Source: Dactylellina haptotyla (lineage: Eukaryota; Ascomycota; Orbiliomycetes; Orbiliales; Orbiliaceae). From it: DNA of 64,000 nt. Every line of letters begins with the position of its first letter. Position 1 is the stretch's first letter. Of the stretch, positions 11,958 to 23,440 are shown piece by piece. Position numbers and translations under genes: made by a program. A model generated the notes under the pieces. That model was not told the DNA's origin. It did no database searches and worked only from the letters and a program-made list of their open reading frames with translations. The stretch spans positions 3,438,362 to 3,502,361 of the forward strand of contig CM062384.1 in the NCBI GenBank assembly GCA_031310005.1, given 5' to 3'.

Positions 11958-12819
11958 ATGGGCGACAAACAGCGACAAGAACAGCAGCGTAGTGCGGGCA
12001 GAAATATGTTGCCTTTTGCCATTCCAGGGCCATTATCACCGTTCTTCGACATCATGCCCAGCTCCCCGCAAGACGCAGTTGCTTTTGCTGAAGTCTGGCT
12101 GGATTCATTCGTGACAGACTCACGCAACACATTTTGGTGGTCCACGGACCATAATATCATGGTGGATTGGATAGGACGTCGTATGGTTCGTAAGATGCGG
12201 GACAGCGAGGTTCGCCACTTCAAAGTGATAGAAACTACAACAGGCGGGGTTGTGGCTTTCGCTCGCTGGACCCTCCCAAAGGATGGTCATGGGGTTTACG
12301 GAGAGTGGATCGCGCCGCACGAGCCTGAGGATGAATTGGCCGAAGATCCTGATGCACCCGCACCAGGAATTGCACCTACTGTTAAGACAGCTGCTGGACC
12401 GTTGGTTTGTCCTACCGGCGCAGACCCTACCGCTTGTCGTATCTTCTTTGATGCCCTTAGCCGCGCTTCAAACAAATGGGTGACGCCCACTACTCTTGGT
12501 GAGTGTTCGAATATCAATATAGAATCATTTTCCAGGTAGCTAATAGATACAAGTGCTTGCTGTGCTTTGTACTTCTCCCAAATACTTTGGTAGAGGAGCT
12601 GCGAGATCACTATTACAGCCAATGCTGGATATTGCTGATACACAAGATCAGCAAGTATACCTCGAAGCTACACCGGCGGGGAAGCCTCTTTACGAGAAGC
12701 TAGGCTTTCGCCAAGTTGATACACTCGAGTTCGATCTGAACAAATTAACCCCACATATGACAGGTGTTTATATACTCTCGGTTATGATTAGACCTTGTCG
12801 GTCAAATCAATGTATATAA
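11958..12819 (+). CDS. GNAT-family N-acetyltransferase
   Basis: Two exons (11958-12498 and 12554-12819) join in phase across a 55-base intron, giving 268 residues. The N-terminal half has the fungal GNAT pattern: a helical start (AVAFAEVWLDSFV), then RHFKVIETTTGGVVAFARW, which supplies the central strands. The second exon begins VLAVLCTSPKYFGRGAARSLLQ, with the acetyl-CoA pyrophosphate loop seen as the Q/RxxGxG/A variant YFGRGAA. It continues into YLEATPAGKPLYEKLGFRQVD, the usual C-terminal core. The donor is GTGAGT and the acceptor ACAAG. I chose ATG 11958 (context CACCATGG) over ATG 11904 because it has the better start context; the upstream residues (MGCLTLICSNTVKR...) could be genuine. 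The substrate is unknown. The acidic Pro/Ala-rich segment (PEDELAEDPDAPAPG) is a loop insertion common in fungal members. Confidence 0.8.
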
Positions 12820-13246
12820 ATAAAATCAAGTTTATTGTTTTAAATCGAAAATATATATTGCAAAACGCGGTACTGTTCGCAAACAGATTTTAGATAACAA
12901 CGGTAACATTATTCAGTAAGAAATAATGTACATTTTCCGCCAAAATCAAGGGACCTTGGAGTTTAAATTTATTGATGTTCGGGGCACCGGTTTTTAAACC
13001 GATACCTAGTGTAATGAAACAATCATGCTAAGGGCCAAAGAGATAATCTTGCTCTCGCTGAGCCGGGCTTGCTAAATTCCATAGGATGCCGCAATGAGGA
13101 CCAGTCTAGAGTTTGCACCACTCTTGAAAAAAAAAGTGACCAGAAAAGATGTATTTTATATTCTTAGTGGTAACCACATTTTAATGTAAATAATATGCGT
13201 ACAGAGGCGTATAAATCCTTATCGTGATGCTTCTGGGTCGGTCGTG
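12820..13246. other. Convergent 3' intergenic spacer
   Basis: This AT-rich spacer lies between the 3' ends of the plus-strand GNAT gene and the minus-strand cutC gene. AATAAA occurs just after the GNAT stop (about 12819-12826). No gene is seen. Confidence 0.5.
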
Positions 13247-13909
13247 CTAAGCAAGGTATTTGCTTAGGACTTCGAGTTCAGTTTCGTTCGCGACTTCACC
13301 CTGACTGACGGTCGCGGCCGAATGGAACCATTCTATTGCTGGTGCTTTCTCTTTAAGTAATCTCGCACCCCCCGAGCGAATGCTGCCAGCTATGATAAAG
13401 CTTATTTGGCCGTGGAAAGTTTCTTGAAGTGTCTGAACGACTTCTGCGCCCTCTAGGGCGGTAGGCAGGCCTCCTGAAGTCAAAATGGCATTGAAGCCGC
13501 ACCTTATGATAGCAGCCGTGGCTTCAGTAAGCCGTTCGCACTCATCAAAGGCACGATGGAATGTACAGTGTTTCCCATTAGCAAGCCTTACAAGAAGTGA
13601 GCAGCGTTTCTCATCTACTGAACCATTATTTGTCAATATCCCAAACACAAACCCGTCCGCCTGATCCCGAAACGTCTCTATAGCGCGCTGCATCAAAATA
13701 AACTCCTCATCCGTGTAGATAAAGCTACCGCCGCGGGGACGTATCATGATGTTAATGGGGACCATCGTACTTTCCTTGAGCCTATCGAAATCAGCTTGCT
13801 CGGGCGTTGTTCCTCCAACTGTAGCTCCGGAACATAATTCGATCCGAGAAACTCCGTATTTCGCGGCCAGCAACGAGGATTCTAGATTGAAACATGCGAT
13901 TTCGAGCAT
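13247..13909 (-). CDS. cutC: CutC-family copper homeostasis protein
   Basis: A single-exon, 220-residue TIM-barrel protein of the CutC family, linked to copper homeostasis in bacteria and animals though its reaction is unsettled. Family blocks are visible in order: MLEIACFNLESSLLAAKYGVSRIELC at the start, GGTTPEQADF, PINIMIRPRGGSFIYTDEEF, DGFVFGILTNNGSVD, CTFHRAFDE, ILTSGGLPTALEG, IIAGSIRSGGA and EWFHSAA near the end. The length is slightly below the ~245 residues of bacterial CutC but nothing central is missing. The gene is cytosolic by lack of a leader, stands alone, and runs opposite to the GNAT gene. The ATG at 13909 is the only start that keeps the first beta strand. Confidence 0.9.
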   Translation of the reverse strand: MLEIACFNLESSLLAAKYGVSRIELCSGATVGGTTPEQADFDRLKESTMVPINIMIRPRGGSFIYTDEEFILMQRAIETFRDQADGFVFGILTNNGSVDEKRCSLLVRLANGKHCTFHRAFDECERLTEATAAIIRCGFNAILTSGGLPTALEGAEVVQTLQETFHGQISFIIAGSIRSGGARLLKEKAPAIEWFHSAATVSQGEVANETELEVLSKYLA

Positions 13910-14626
13910 CTTAGGTGTTAGAAGTGTAGATTCATATTAGAAGTCGAGACTTTTCAGAGTTTCATTGCGAAAAGTTTGAGCATGCTTACGCCACTGAAAC
14001 TAGTGGATATCTGGCTAAATCACGTCATAAAAAGTGTGGCGGGTGAATGTGTTGCGGGTATGATGGTGTTACAAATTATTCTGTCTGTATTGTTTGGTTT
14101 GTGTCTGTATTGTTTGGTTTGATTTGGGTGTATTATTTATTGAGTGGCTATCGACTTTGTCAAACGCTAACCAGTTGGATTTTTTGTTACTGACCAATTG
14201 TTAATTGGAACCAAGCTTGTTCTGAATAAACTTATCGGGTAGGACTCTAACCAATAGAGGTCTAATATTAATTTTCAATTTAATACTGAGGCATTTGAAT
14301 ATAATACATTTTCAAAAGCAAAAGAGTCACCCTGGTTTTAACCAATCACAAAATCGATATTAAAGGTCGTCGACAATAAAACTACCGGTTAGGCTGGAAT
14401 ATAAAACATTTATATAAATATTATAAATTGCTCTCTATAGTGCTGTTTATCAGGTTTTCTTTCGACTGAGATTCCAGCGTCAACATTGCTAGTACATAAT
14501 TCCATATATAATAATTTGAAACCCAGGACCGTCAACGATAAAGCTACCGGTTAGAGTGGTCCATAAAAACCACCGTAGGATACCTCTGCAAATTCCTCAA
14601 CCATTTCTCGTCCATAGTCCACAACG
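13910..14626. other. Intergenic region with short direct repeats
   Basis: This stretch holds the cutC promoter (minus strand) and the 3' flank of the NLR gene. It contains a 20-bp tandem duplication at 14082-14121 (unit containing GTCTGTATTGTTTGGTTT). It also has a 24-base motif ending CTACCGGTTAG at 14369-14392, repeated at 14531-14554 with three G/A differences. No gene is seen. Confidence 0.5.
14082..14121. repeat. 20-bp tandem duplication
   Basis: Two adjacent copies of a 20-base unit built around GTCTGTATTGTTTGGTTT are essentially identical, suggesting a recent slippage duplication upstream of cutC. Confidence 0.7.
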
Positions 14627-17600
14627 TCAATTATCTGTCTCGTCTTTCCACCTAATTGATAATGCGATGGAATAGGTAGTGCTAGGATGATCGGGACCTA
14701 AAACTTGAGTCCGTAGTCGCGTACATTCAATCATCAGTTTGAGAGCTTCAGCATTTCGACCTTGCTGTCTATGCGTCCATGCCAGGTTGGCCATACTGCT
14801 TAGCGTTCTTGGGTGCTCTGCCCCAAGTATTTTCGAACTTATCTTTACCACTTGCATGTACTGATCTTCGGCCTTCTCCCATTGACTTTGACTCCAAAAC
14901 GTCCATGCTAGGTTATTCATGCAGGTCAAAGTGTCTGGGTGCTCTACCCCAAGGACCTTCTTCCTTGTCTCTATTACTTGCACTTGTAGATCTTCAGCCT
15001 CCTTCAATCGGTGTAGTTTTGCGTACGTTGATGCTAGGTTGGACATGCTGATTAGAGTGTCTTGATGCTCCGCCCCAAGCACTCTCTTTCCCATCTCCAT
15101 CACTTGCACCTCCAGCTCTACGGCCTCCTTGAATCGGCCTTGCTTTCCGTACGTCGATGCTAGGTTGGCCATACTGGTCAGGGTCTCTGGATGGTCTCTC
15201 CCAAGCACCCTAGAACTCGTCTCCATCACTTGTATTTCCAACTCTTCCGCTTTTGTCCATTGACCCCTTAGGTGGAACGCTAGGGCCACCATGCCCATGC
15301 TGCGCAGCGTGTCCTGGTGCTCTTGACCAAGTGTTTTCTTCCTTGCTTTCATTGACTTTATCGACATCTTCTCCGTGTCAGCCGCGTTTCCTCTCGTCCA
15401 TGCGTACCATGCTGCTTTATATAGTAGTAAAGCCCACTCTCTCAATAAGACTTCTCCATCCGGCTGCTGCGCCACCGCGGACTTCGCGTGTGGAAAAAGT
15501 ATTTGACACTTTTCCCAGTTTTCGAAATTTCCTTCTGGAAATTCCTTGCAGAGATTTTTGATATATTGTTGTTTCCACCTTTCAAGCTTGCCGTGAGCTT
15601 CCAGCCACTTCCGCATAGCTAATTGTACAAGCCTATGCATCTCAAATGTTGCTTTATCCACATTTATAAAGATAAAGGAGTAGTTTCTTAGGGTTAGCAC
15701 GTTCTCTTCGAACTCATCGCTGTCATCTGATTCCGATCCACTAGAGCTATTATAATCATCATCGTTGTCGCTGTCGCTGTCGCCATTCTCGCCGTCGTTA
15801 TTATCATTAGATCCCTCTCGGCGTCCACAGCTGCTTTTCGTTTCGGTTTGGTTTCGAAGAACAAACTCGGGAATACCTTGTCTGTCAAAAAAGCACATGA
15901 GCGAGAGAAGATTAGCGGCCGACGGCCTTATTTGTAGAATGTGATCGAACGATATTTGCCAAGTCGTGAGAATGGAATTTTGGGCTTCCCAGTCCCTACG
16001 AAGGTGTCCGCCGATATGATTTAAAAGGGTCACCTTTCCTTTTTCGCCTTTTTGGAACCTTTCAATGTATTGCCGTACTGAAAACCGTGGCGCTCTCTGG
16101 GAGATATATGCTGCCGCTTGAACGGTGGCAAGTGGCATAAATTCAAGTAATCTGGCGAGCTCGGTAAGATCTTTGTCGTCACTCCACTCTCCTAGCTTCT
16201 TCTTGAAAAGCGCTAGCGCATGTACTTCGCCCATCGGATCAACCGCGATTATATCTCTCTCTTCAACTAGTTTCAATGCCTCACCTCTATTTCTCGTCGT
16301 TATGAGAACTGGGCCTTGGGGAAGATACGTTCGGAGCGGCTGTGAATTCGCACAACTCTTTTCTCCTTCCCAGCCAGTGCTTTGAGCCTCGAGAAGGAAA
16401 CGAGCATCATCAACATTATCTAAGATAAATAAGCATTTCCCCTGCCTTTCATCGTTGGCCCAGTCGTATACAAGCTTGAATATATTGGCTTTAGGATTGT
16501 TTCGACCTGGAATCTTGACATGATCTGCAATTTCTCGGTAACTCTGCTCGAATCGTGCAGCGTTGCTCGCGTGGACCCAGAAAGCCCTTGTGCCTTTAAT
16601 TCGGTAGGAGCACTCGATGGCCAGTTGCGATTTTCTGTCTCAGGGTTAGTAGTAGGAAGCTACATTATGCCATTTTTTACTTACCCCACACCGCCTAACC
16701 CAACGAGGGCTATCCTAGGTACTAGTGCTACACATTTCTCCTCAATCTGATCAAGCAGCGTTCCACAATCCACAAAATCCGGATCTCGTGCAAAAGGGAC
16801 GAACGGCGGAGGCGTTTCTATAGAAGCCGCTTAGTATATTTCAAGAAAATATCCAAAACAGGGAGAAAGTAATTATTTACCAGAAAGGGGCCTGTCCACA
16901 GCTCTCCATTCATCCAAGACAGCCTTTGTGCAAGCCGCTGCGGTTAGAGCCGCGTGTTCTTGCCACTCCTTACTTTTATGACTATCGGCATAGTCGCAAA
17001 CGCTCTTGATAACAATAGTAGGAATATATTCCCATGTGCCGGCACCTTCCATCTCAAAAGCAATAACTCCCTCGTCAGCTATGATACTATCGCGGTGCTT
17101 GCCACTCTTCAACACTTGACTACTGCACGCGATACGGCCAAAGTGAATAGAGGTCGTTCGAGGACGGGAGCGTTTCACCAAGAGCGTATCGTCGCAACCC
17201 AGCTCCCTACAAGAAGCCTTTAGTGCAAGTTCGCACGCCTCATCGCCCTTACCGCCTTCGCTCTGAGATAGGCTACAAGTGGCGCACAAATCTTGTTTCT
17301 GGTGCTTATGCCGATAGTTGGACGGGTAAAGTTTATCTTTCTCTAGCCCAGGGTAAGCCGAATCTCGGAACCCATCCTTCGCGCATATTTGAGAGAAAAA
17401 AATGCTGGTATTTTCTATAAGTTTCTGGCGAACAAGGTTGCCTGATATCTTCCCTATAAACGCTCGGATTTCCGGATTCGCTCTGCTGAGGGTATCTTCC
17501 ATCCCATTTTTCCTGATGAATTTATCTGGATACTGTCGGCCAAAATCGATTTGAACAACCGACGTACTGATAATAACATCGCCTAGGAAAACATCTATTC

Positions 17601-17949
17601 CATCAGCAGTCTTCGGTGCGCCTCCGCAGACACCCACAACAAGGCCAACTCTAATTCTTTCGAAACTACAGCGAATACTGGAAGCTACTGCTGCCGCGCT
17701 GATCATGCCCATACCAGACATGTAAGCCAGCACTACGTGCTGATTACCTAGCCTCCCCGTTGTATAGGCGTTCGAATCCCCTGCTGCCTTTCCGTACGAA
17801 AAGCCATCAGCCTCGTATTCCTCATCTAAAAAGGCTTCAACGGCATTACGCTCGATAGGTAATGCGCAGATTATGGCGATCTCAAAGTCATCGCGGCTCT
17901 TCGGGCGAAGGAGGGCCATCGGTACTAAGATATTAAACAAATCAAACAA
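14627..17949 (-). CDS. NLR-like receptor: PNP/UDP phosphorylase - NB-ARC - TPR
   Basis: A fungal NOD-like receptor. Three exons (17949-16881, 16817-16685, 16634-14627) join in phase and give 1069 residues. Residues ~20-350 are a nucleoside-phosphorylase-like domain (FEIAIICALPIERNAVEAF, YMSGMGMISAA, GLVVGVCGGAP, FEMEGAGTW) with the Cys-rich insert usual in fungal members. Exon 2 carries the P-loop GLGGVGKSQLAIE, split by intron 2 after GVG. Walker B follows (CLFILDNVDD), then VLITTRNRG and the MPLATVQAAAYI motif. A 40-residue Asp/Ser tract (~671-711) separates the winged-helix part from the C-terminus. About six kinesin-light-chain-type TPRs of 42 residues fill ~807-1069 and are very alike (VLGAEH, TLTSMANLASTY). 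In this family ligand sensing by the repeats drives NB-ARC oligomerisation and the N-terminal domain acts as effector, in heterokaryon incompatibility or defence. All catalytic-looking blocks are intact. MALLRPKSR, 11 codons downstream, is a possible alternative start. Confidence 0.9.
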
Positions 17950-18999
17950 AGAACGAAAATAAGAAGATCTGTGGCTCTATATCGATAGACGCTCTATTCC
18001 GTAGAGTTAGAGAGGGGCTGCTGAAACCATAATAAGCGGACAAACAACAACATGCAGCCCTCGGGCAGAGAAGACTTTATTTTCAAATTGCGTTGGATAG
18101 AAAGGGTGCCGCACTCTAACCACCTATTGTGCCAAGACAGAGGCCATCAGGCTGAGGATCCTGTAACGTAGAGGAAAACGCAACGGAGTTCAGCCATGAA
18201 GGCTTCAACAATATATTAATATTAATACAGGCTGAATGTTGGATTTCCCTCATATCTCCAGTTCGGATGGTTATCTTCGCAAGGGGAAGAAATTGATAGT
18301 AGCGGCTCATCCACCAGTTGGATGGATATATATCCTTAAATTTTTTTAATGTGTCGAAACCAATTTCTAAGTCTTCATTGGTTTTAAAATATTTTAAACT
18401 GAGTGTCTTGTCCTGTAATATTCGACGAAGCCGATGTTTTTAAGACACCAATTCCATCAACCCATTTTTTACAGCATCTTTCGTACGAAAGATCCAAAAA
18501 TTGAATATTTCAAAAAGTCCCTGCGCGATTTAGGATTTATAGCGGAGTCGGCTGATGATAACAACTCGAAATATTTGATGTGTCTGTCGCTTATATATAT
18601 ATATCTGAACCTCAGTCCTAATGGCGATTACCCAGCTTTTCAGCCACACGATTCATATCTTGGCTTCTATGTTCTAGATCCTTTCACGGCGCCATAGGAA
18701 TCGTTTTGTTCTTTGCTCCTATATTCACTAATAATTTTGCAGTCTTAGTAAAATACGCCAGAAATCGAGACGTGGATTATCTAAGGGAGCTCCCTGACCT
18801 TAGAATCGTACGCGGGGCCACAAGACTCTGGCTTTTCAGGTCGTAAATAAATAGTATCGATCCTGTTACCAGCTTCTCATTTAAAATGGAATAAGTATCT
18901 AATTCTGTGAAAACGAATCAATGGAACATTATATTAATGTCTCTGCGATAAAGCTGACATACAAATACGTGTTGAGGCTCAACTACAGGCAAGGCTGAC
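17950..18999. other. Intergenic region 5' of the NLR gene
   Basis: The first few hundred bases are the presumed NLR promoter. An open frame at 18434-18697 (87 codons, +) has no recognisable domain or leader and ends in AT-repeat-coded residues, so I do not call it a gene. Confidence 0.45.
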
Positions 19000-19932
19000 A
19001 TGAGCACTATACAGCGAGATACGTATCAATCAAACTCTCGGACGCGGTAAGAATGGTACTCTGGCACGAATACGATACGTGGCAGGCTTTTAGGTCCGAC
19101 CTTGACACTTCCAGATGCACGGGCAACCCTTGTTCTCGTTTTGCTCACCGTGCTAGTTACACTTGCTGCGGGCCGTAGTTGGCATATTATGGCGATCTCT
19201 AGGACATGCTTTGTTGGGGTATCGAAGCGACGCAGCGCATGCACATAAGCAAACTAGGGAACAGCAAGTGATCCTCCGGAATTCCGAAATGGTAGCCGGA
19301 GCTTTGCTTAACCTGGTCGAATGTTGGTTCCAAAATGGGTTCAAGAACATATTTCGGAACCGTTCAACCGACGATTATCGGCTTTCATTCTTCGCACTCG
19401 GTCACTTCTTGGTAATTATCGCTGCTAGTGTGCTCGTATCACAAGTAGTCGTGTGCAAGTTTGTGCTATCAGAAGTGCTTGACACCTGTGATCAGTAGGT
19501 GCCAAACGAGTCAAATTCTAGCATGGCGGGGTTCAATTCGTCAACACATATCAGGAGCTTCGGCTGAACAAGACTCTGGATGCGGAGAATTATGTCCGCA
19601 GCTGCTATACCGAGGGTAGCTCACAGGGTGTTGTAGATTGCAGCAAATTCATTTCACGATCGCTTCCACACTATTCCACAAGCAATGCTAGCTGCCCGTT
19701 TACCCCTGGGGCTTGCTGGAGAGGGGAAACATCAGCGTACGTGATGGACTCTGGGAATGTCACACTGAGCCAGTTGGGTATCAACACCAGATATGGCAAC
19801 CAGGTATCCATCAGGCGGCAGAGCCAATGCGCTATGCTGGACGCAAGACTATTCCAAGAGGCTCAACAGGATCTTTCATACAATTCAACCAACCTGGATT
19901 ACGATGATGAACGCGTGATTATTGTTCCTTAA
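19000..19932 (+). pseudogene. Truncated remnant of a fungal polytopic membrane protein family
   Basis: Pieces of a common Pezizomycotina membrane-protein family occur in the right order but not in one frame. After a possible start (MSTIQRDTYQ, ATG 19000), TAA interrupts at 19048. Then GRLLGPTLTLPDARATLVLVLLTVLVTLAAGRSWHI is read in frame 1. A one-base frame change near 19190 leads to HKQTREQQVILRNSE and a further hydrophobic stretch (LGHFLVIIAASVLVSQVVV). From about 19522, frame 1 gives YVRSCYTEG, CPFTPGACW, VMDSGNVTLSQLGINTRYGNQ and R-Q-S-Q-C-A. This matches the ectodomain motif of such proteins (C-P-F...C, DSG...LGIN, R...C). The family normally continues for several hundred residues with more helices, but here the frame ends at 19932 and nothing follows. 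I infer a decayed, 3'-truncated gene. Unusual introns could rescue part of it. Confidence 0.55.
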
Positions 19933-21456
19933 CCCCCTTAAATATCATAAGTATAAGCCCCCATATAAGTTTATACAAGGTAATATTTATACCCATGTGT
20001 TTATGTACCATATGCACATGTGAGGGAGCCGAGACCGAAACGCTTTAACATTCATCCAATTTAGGGCGTGGAGGAATATATTCGAATAAAACCCAAAGAC
20101 TGTCGGCAACCACTCGAGCTCGGTCGGCGAAAATCAATCTCGATCGAGAGCCGGTTAACAGAAGAGGCGATGTGGGAGGCGCGGAACAATCATAGATCTC
20201 GAAACCGCTCTATAAGGTCAAATCTAATCTTCAGACAAGCCTAGGCAAACCAAACATGTGTACATATTAGTGTTTTATTGTATTTTATTGACATTGGCTC
20301 TTCGACCTACAGATTTCTGTCTGGGACAGTGTTACCTTAATGTGTTGTGGGTTGGCTGCCTTTTGACCTCAACGAGGGTCATATCCCGTTGTTAAACGAG
20401 GTAATCAAGTCGGATTCCGGACCCTATCTTGCGAAGCTATTGGGTTAGCAAGCCACGAATGCGTGAAATTAATCTCATCAGATTCACTTCGGCCGTGGTA
20501 AGTTTCGCAGATATCCTCGGTGTTTCGCGCAGATCATAAGTTTTAACATTTATCGCCGAACATGGACCGATTGTCATTCTTCAAGAAACACTAGAATGGG
20601 GGCGATGGTCACTAGAGGCATACAACTTTCCAAAGATGTAGGGTTAGTAGTTAAAGTCGGTTTCGATGTCTGTCGAGTAGAGAGTGAAAGGTCTCGAAGT
20701 AGGTGTGACAGAAGCAAGTCATGGAGCGTCTTTCATTTTTTCCCCATTTATTTCATAATCGAAAATTGCGAAAATTATAGATAGTAGGATCGGATATACC
20801 AGATCAGATCGATCTAGAGCCGTCAGTTCCTTAATGGAAACACTTGCTATGGCGAGAGGTGAAATGACACTCCACAAAAATAGGGAACGAGATATCGATG
20901 TTGTAAAGCGACTAATTTGCGGCTGAAGCGACAAGCATTGCAGCTCGGCTACCGTTTTTGGGAAGGCTGGACAGCTGAACTCCCATTCGTCGCCAAACCG
21001 GTTGAGAAGAATTCGATTGTTTTTTGGGGAGTCAGCATGAGATCCCGATTATCCAAGCGAGGTTGTAAATTGCCATTTTTCTGCGCTATTCCGGATATGG
21101 TCTATTCTGCGAACTGCAGGGCTGAGTTGGACACCAACGCGCCACCGTCGTTGTATCCGCATCAATATTCAGGGACGCTTTATCCGCATTAGGCCCTAGA
21201 TTCATCCTGCATCTGGATTCTTATGCATGAGCTCTAAATTTGTTCTTCTGGGATCAATTTCTACGCGAGGTCAGCCGGTGCACAGTGGAGCGATGGTGAT
21301 ATCGATTTACCAAAGACTTATCACATTTGCATCCTCGAATATTAATGCTCAAGTGGTATATAAATCTAATTACCCAACACTGATCGGACCAAGAATTTTC
21401 TATCCGCATTCATTAAAATTCCCAATTCAGAGCATTCTTATTCACTCCATTCTTAA
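19933..21456. other. Intergenic region, no supported gene
   Basis: Short frames at 20596-20784 and 20917-21192 have no recognisable family. The last ~150 bases contain the TATA box for the downstream wall-protein gene. No RNA gene was seen. Confidence 0.45.
21357..21364 (+). promoter_or_regulatory. TATA box of the wall-protein gene
   Basis: TATATAAA lies 93 bases upstream of the ATG at 21458. Its distance and exact match to the consensus support a core promoter and also support 21458 rather than the in-frame ATG at 21227 as the start. Confidence 0.55.
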
Positions 21457-21457
21457 T

Positions 21458-22845
21458 ATGCGTTATCTACCATTTGTTACCCTCCTAGCTTCATTGGTAT
21501 TGGCCTTGCCAGCGCCTGCCGAAGTCGGCGATGACGTCCGATTAGTAGATGCCCTGCCAGCGCCTGGTAAACTCGATGCCCGATCATTAAATGTGTGTTC
21601 AAAGATACCTGTTGTTCTCATCGTCCCGATCCTCAAAGCTTTGAAAGCAACTCCGTTCTGCTCGGACTTCTTGCATATCACACCAGTTACGAAAACTGTT
21701 ACTTCCGTAAAGGGAACCGTGACCTCCTACACATCCACCAGCACTCAAATCAACATCGAGAACGTTCTCACGACACAGCTTTTCTACGAGACTTCAGACA
21801 TCACAACCACGACCGGAACAACATATGTCCCAGTCACGGATATCCAGTCGACAACGATCACAGCAGTGTTGAGTACATCCACCGTAACGCAGACCACAGT
21901 AGACAATTTTGTAACTGTACCTGCTCCTACTAAAACTCGTACGGTCACTTCCACCGTATTTGCGCACTATGTGACCAAGCGAGATGTCGAAAAGCGACAT
22001 ATTCCTGTTCCTTCCATGCTGGTAAAATCGGCATCCGCAGATATCTCTACAGCTTGCTCTTGTCTTGGATTGCCCACTCCAACGATCACCACAACGGTCA
22101 CCACGACGAGTACTGTTTACACTGTGGCTTCCACTCAGTCCGTCTCAACTGTAATTCAAACTTCAGATGTCACGACTACCATTACTAATTATATCAACGT
22201 AAGTCTTCCTGTTCGGTCGGACCGCCAAAAGACCGAAAAACCCTAATACTAACATATCTCGTCCATGACATCCAAGGTTATCGATGTTGAAACTACTACG
22301 ATTATCGTAGACCAAACTTCAACAGTCCCATCAATTGCAGTTACAACCATAGTAGTACACGCAACATCCACAATCACTCCTGTCGCCTCTACCGTCACAT
22401 CAGTCGTGTCGACGACCGTGACCACGGATCGTAAGCATTCACCCACCCAATCATCTTCCGTGAACCACACTAACCACAGCCAAATACAGCTTGCGATCCT
22501 ACCAACGGAATCAAATACGCCGACGAAGTTTACAACTTCAGAGGAATTTTTCACACGGGATACGACCAAGATAAATCAGTTGTTTCATTTGGTCAGATAC
22601 CCCTGGTAGAATGCTGCCGACGGTGCTTTGCAACGCCAGGATGCGTTGTTGGCTCGTCGCTTATAGGGGGATATGGCTGCTATGTTCTCGTCAATGCTAT
22701 TACCCCGGTTGTTGGCCAGAGTGCAACTTGCCCGTCCGGCTTGGATTACATTGACGTCTTCACAGGTCCCAGTAAAGGTTTCCCTGCCGCTGCGACTCAA
22801 GACGGGGTATTTGTACTTGGTCCATGCTACGGAACTACTTCTTAG
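21458..22845 (+). CDS. Secreted Thr/Ser-rich cell-wall protein with Cys-rich C-terminal module
   Basis: I join three exons (21458-22198, 22277-22430, 22490-22845) in phase, giving 416 residues. ATG 21458 begins a clear signal peptide (MRYLPFVTLLASLVLALPAPA). Residues ~75-300 are Thr/Ser/Val repeats (TTTVTTTSTVYTVAST, STVIQTSDVTTTITNYIN) expected to be heavily O-mannosylated. Two dibasic sites (TKRDVEKRH, ~residues 170-176) could be Kex2 cleavage points. Exon 3 encodes a compact Cys-rich module: YNFRGIFHTGYDQ, then VECCRRCFATPGCVVGS, GCYVLVN, CPSGLDY and LGPCY. The CC..C....GC pattern recalls the Apple/PAN-like modules on many secreted fungal proteins. I infer a surface or secreted wall-associated protein; ligand and role are unknown. 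The first intron lies inside the repeat region. Confidence 0.75.
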
Positions 22846-23440
22846 GGGATCATGGGGCGGAGTATAGTTCGTCTTCGGTGTTGAGGTTTCTAGAGTACGG
22901 GTCCCCCAAGCCGTAGTGGCTTACAGCTTATTATATTGCGCTGGGATGTATGTTAGTTTTTAGCAGTATGTTTCACAATCGATAGATTACAATTATAATG
23001 TATTTTAGCTTTATATTTGTCTAAGAAGCATGGGTCAGTAGAACCAAGCACTAATTCTATTATACTCTATCATCGCTTTGGATGCGTTGACCATGGTACC
23101 AGGACCTATCAGGAAGCCTTAATAGGCCCCGACCAATTATAAAACCAAAACTGGTGCTTGTTCTGAAAGAAATTATCAATTTGGTTATTCAAGCAGAACG
23201 AACTGCTGATTCATACCCGTTCGATAGCCCCACCAGGCCTACTAAGCATAAAAGAGAATCCAAGTTTATAAATTTAAAAGCACAAGATAAACGAACTAAG
23301 AAGTCTAAACGAAGTACATATTTATATATAATCAGAGAGTAGAACATCCTGCAATGAATCGAAATGATTGTGTAATCTGTTTCGAAAGCAGGGAGATCGG
23401 GTCCAGTTTGTTTGCTGTTTTAACTCCACATCCAAGTTTC
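22846..23440. other. Convergent 3' intergenic spacer
   Basis: This spacer lies between the wall-protein stop (+) and the carboxylesterase stop (-). The short frame 23154-23342 shows no family features. Nothing else was seen. Confidence 0.5.

Noticed and set aside
18434-18697. 87-codon plus-strand frame
   Set aside because: No domain, leader or start context; tail encoded by a TATATA run.
20596-21192. Two plus-strand frames of 62 and 91 codons upstream of the wall-protein gene
   Set aside because: No family resemblance; the second overlaps sequence with short repeats (TATCCGCAT) rather than coding pattern.
14192-23170. Similarity of GACCAATT...GCTTGTTCTGAA at 14192 and 23131
   Set aside because: About 40 bases with gaps; too weak to call a dispersed repeat without a genome search.
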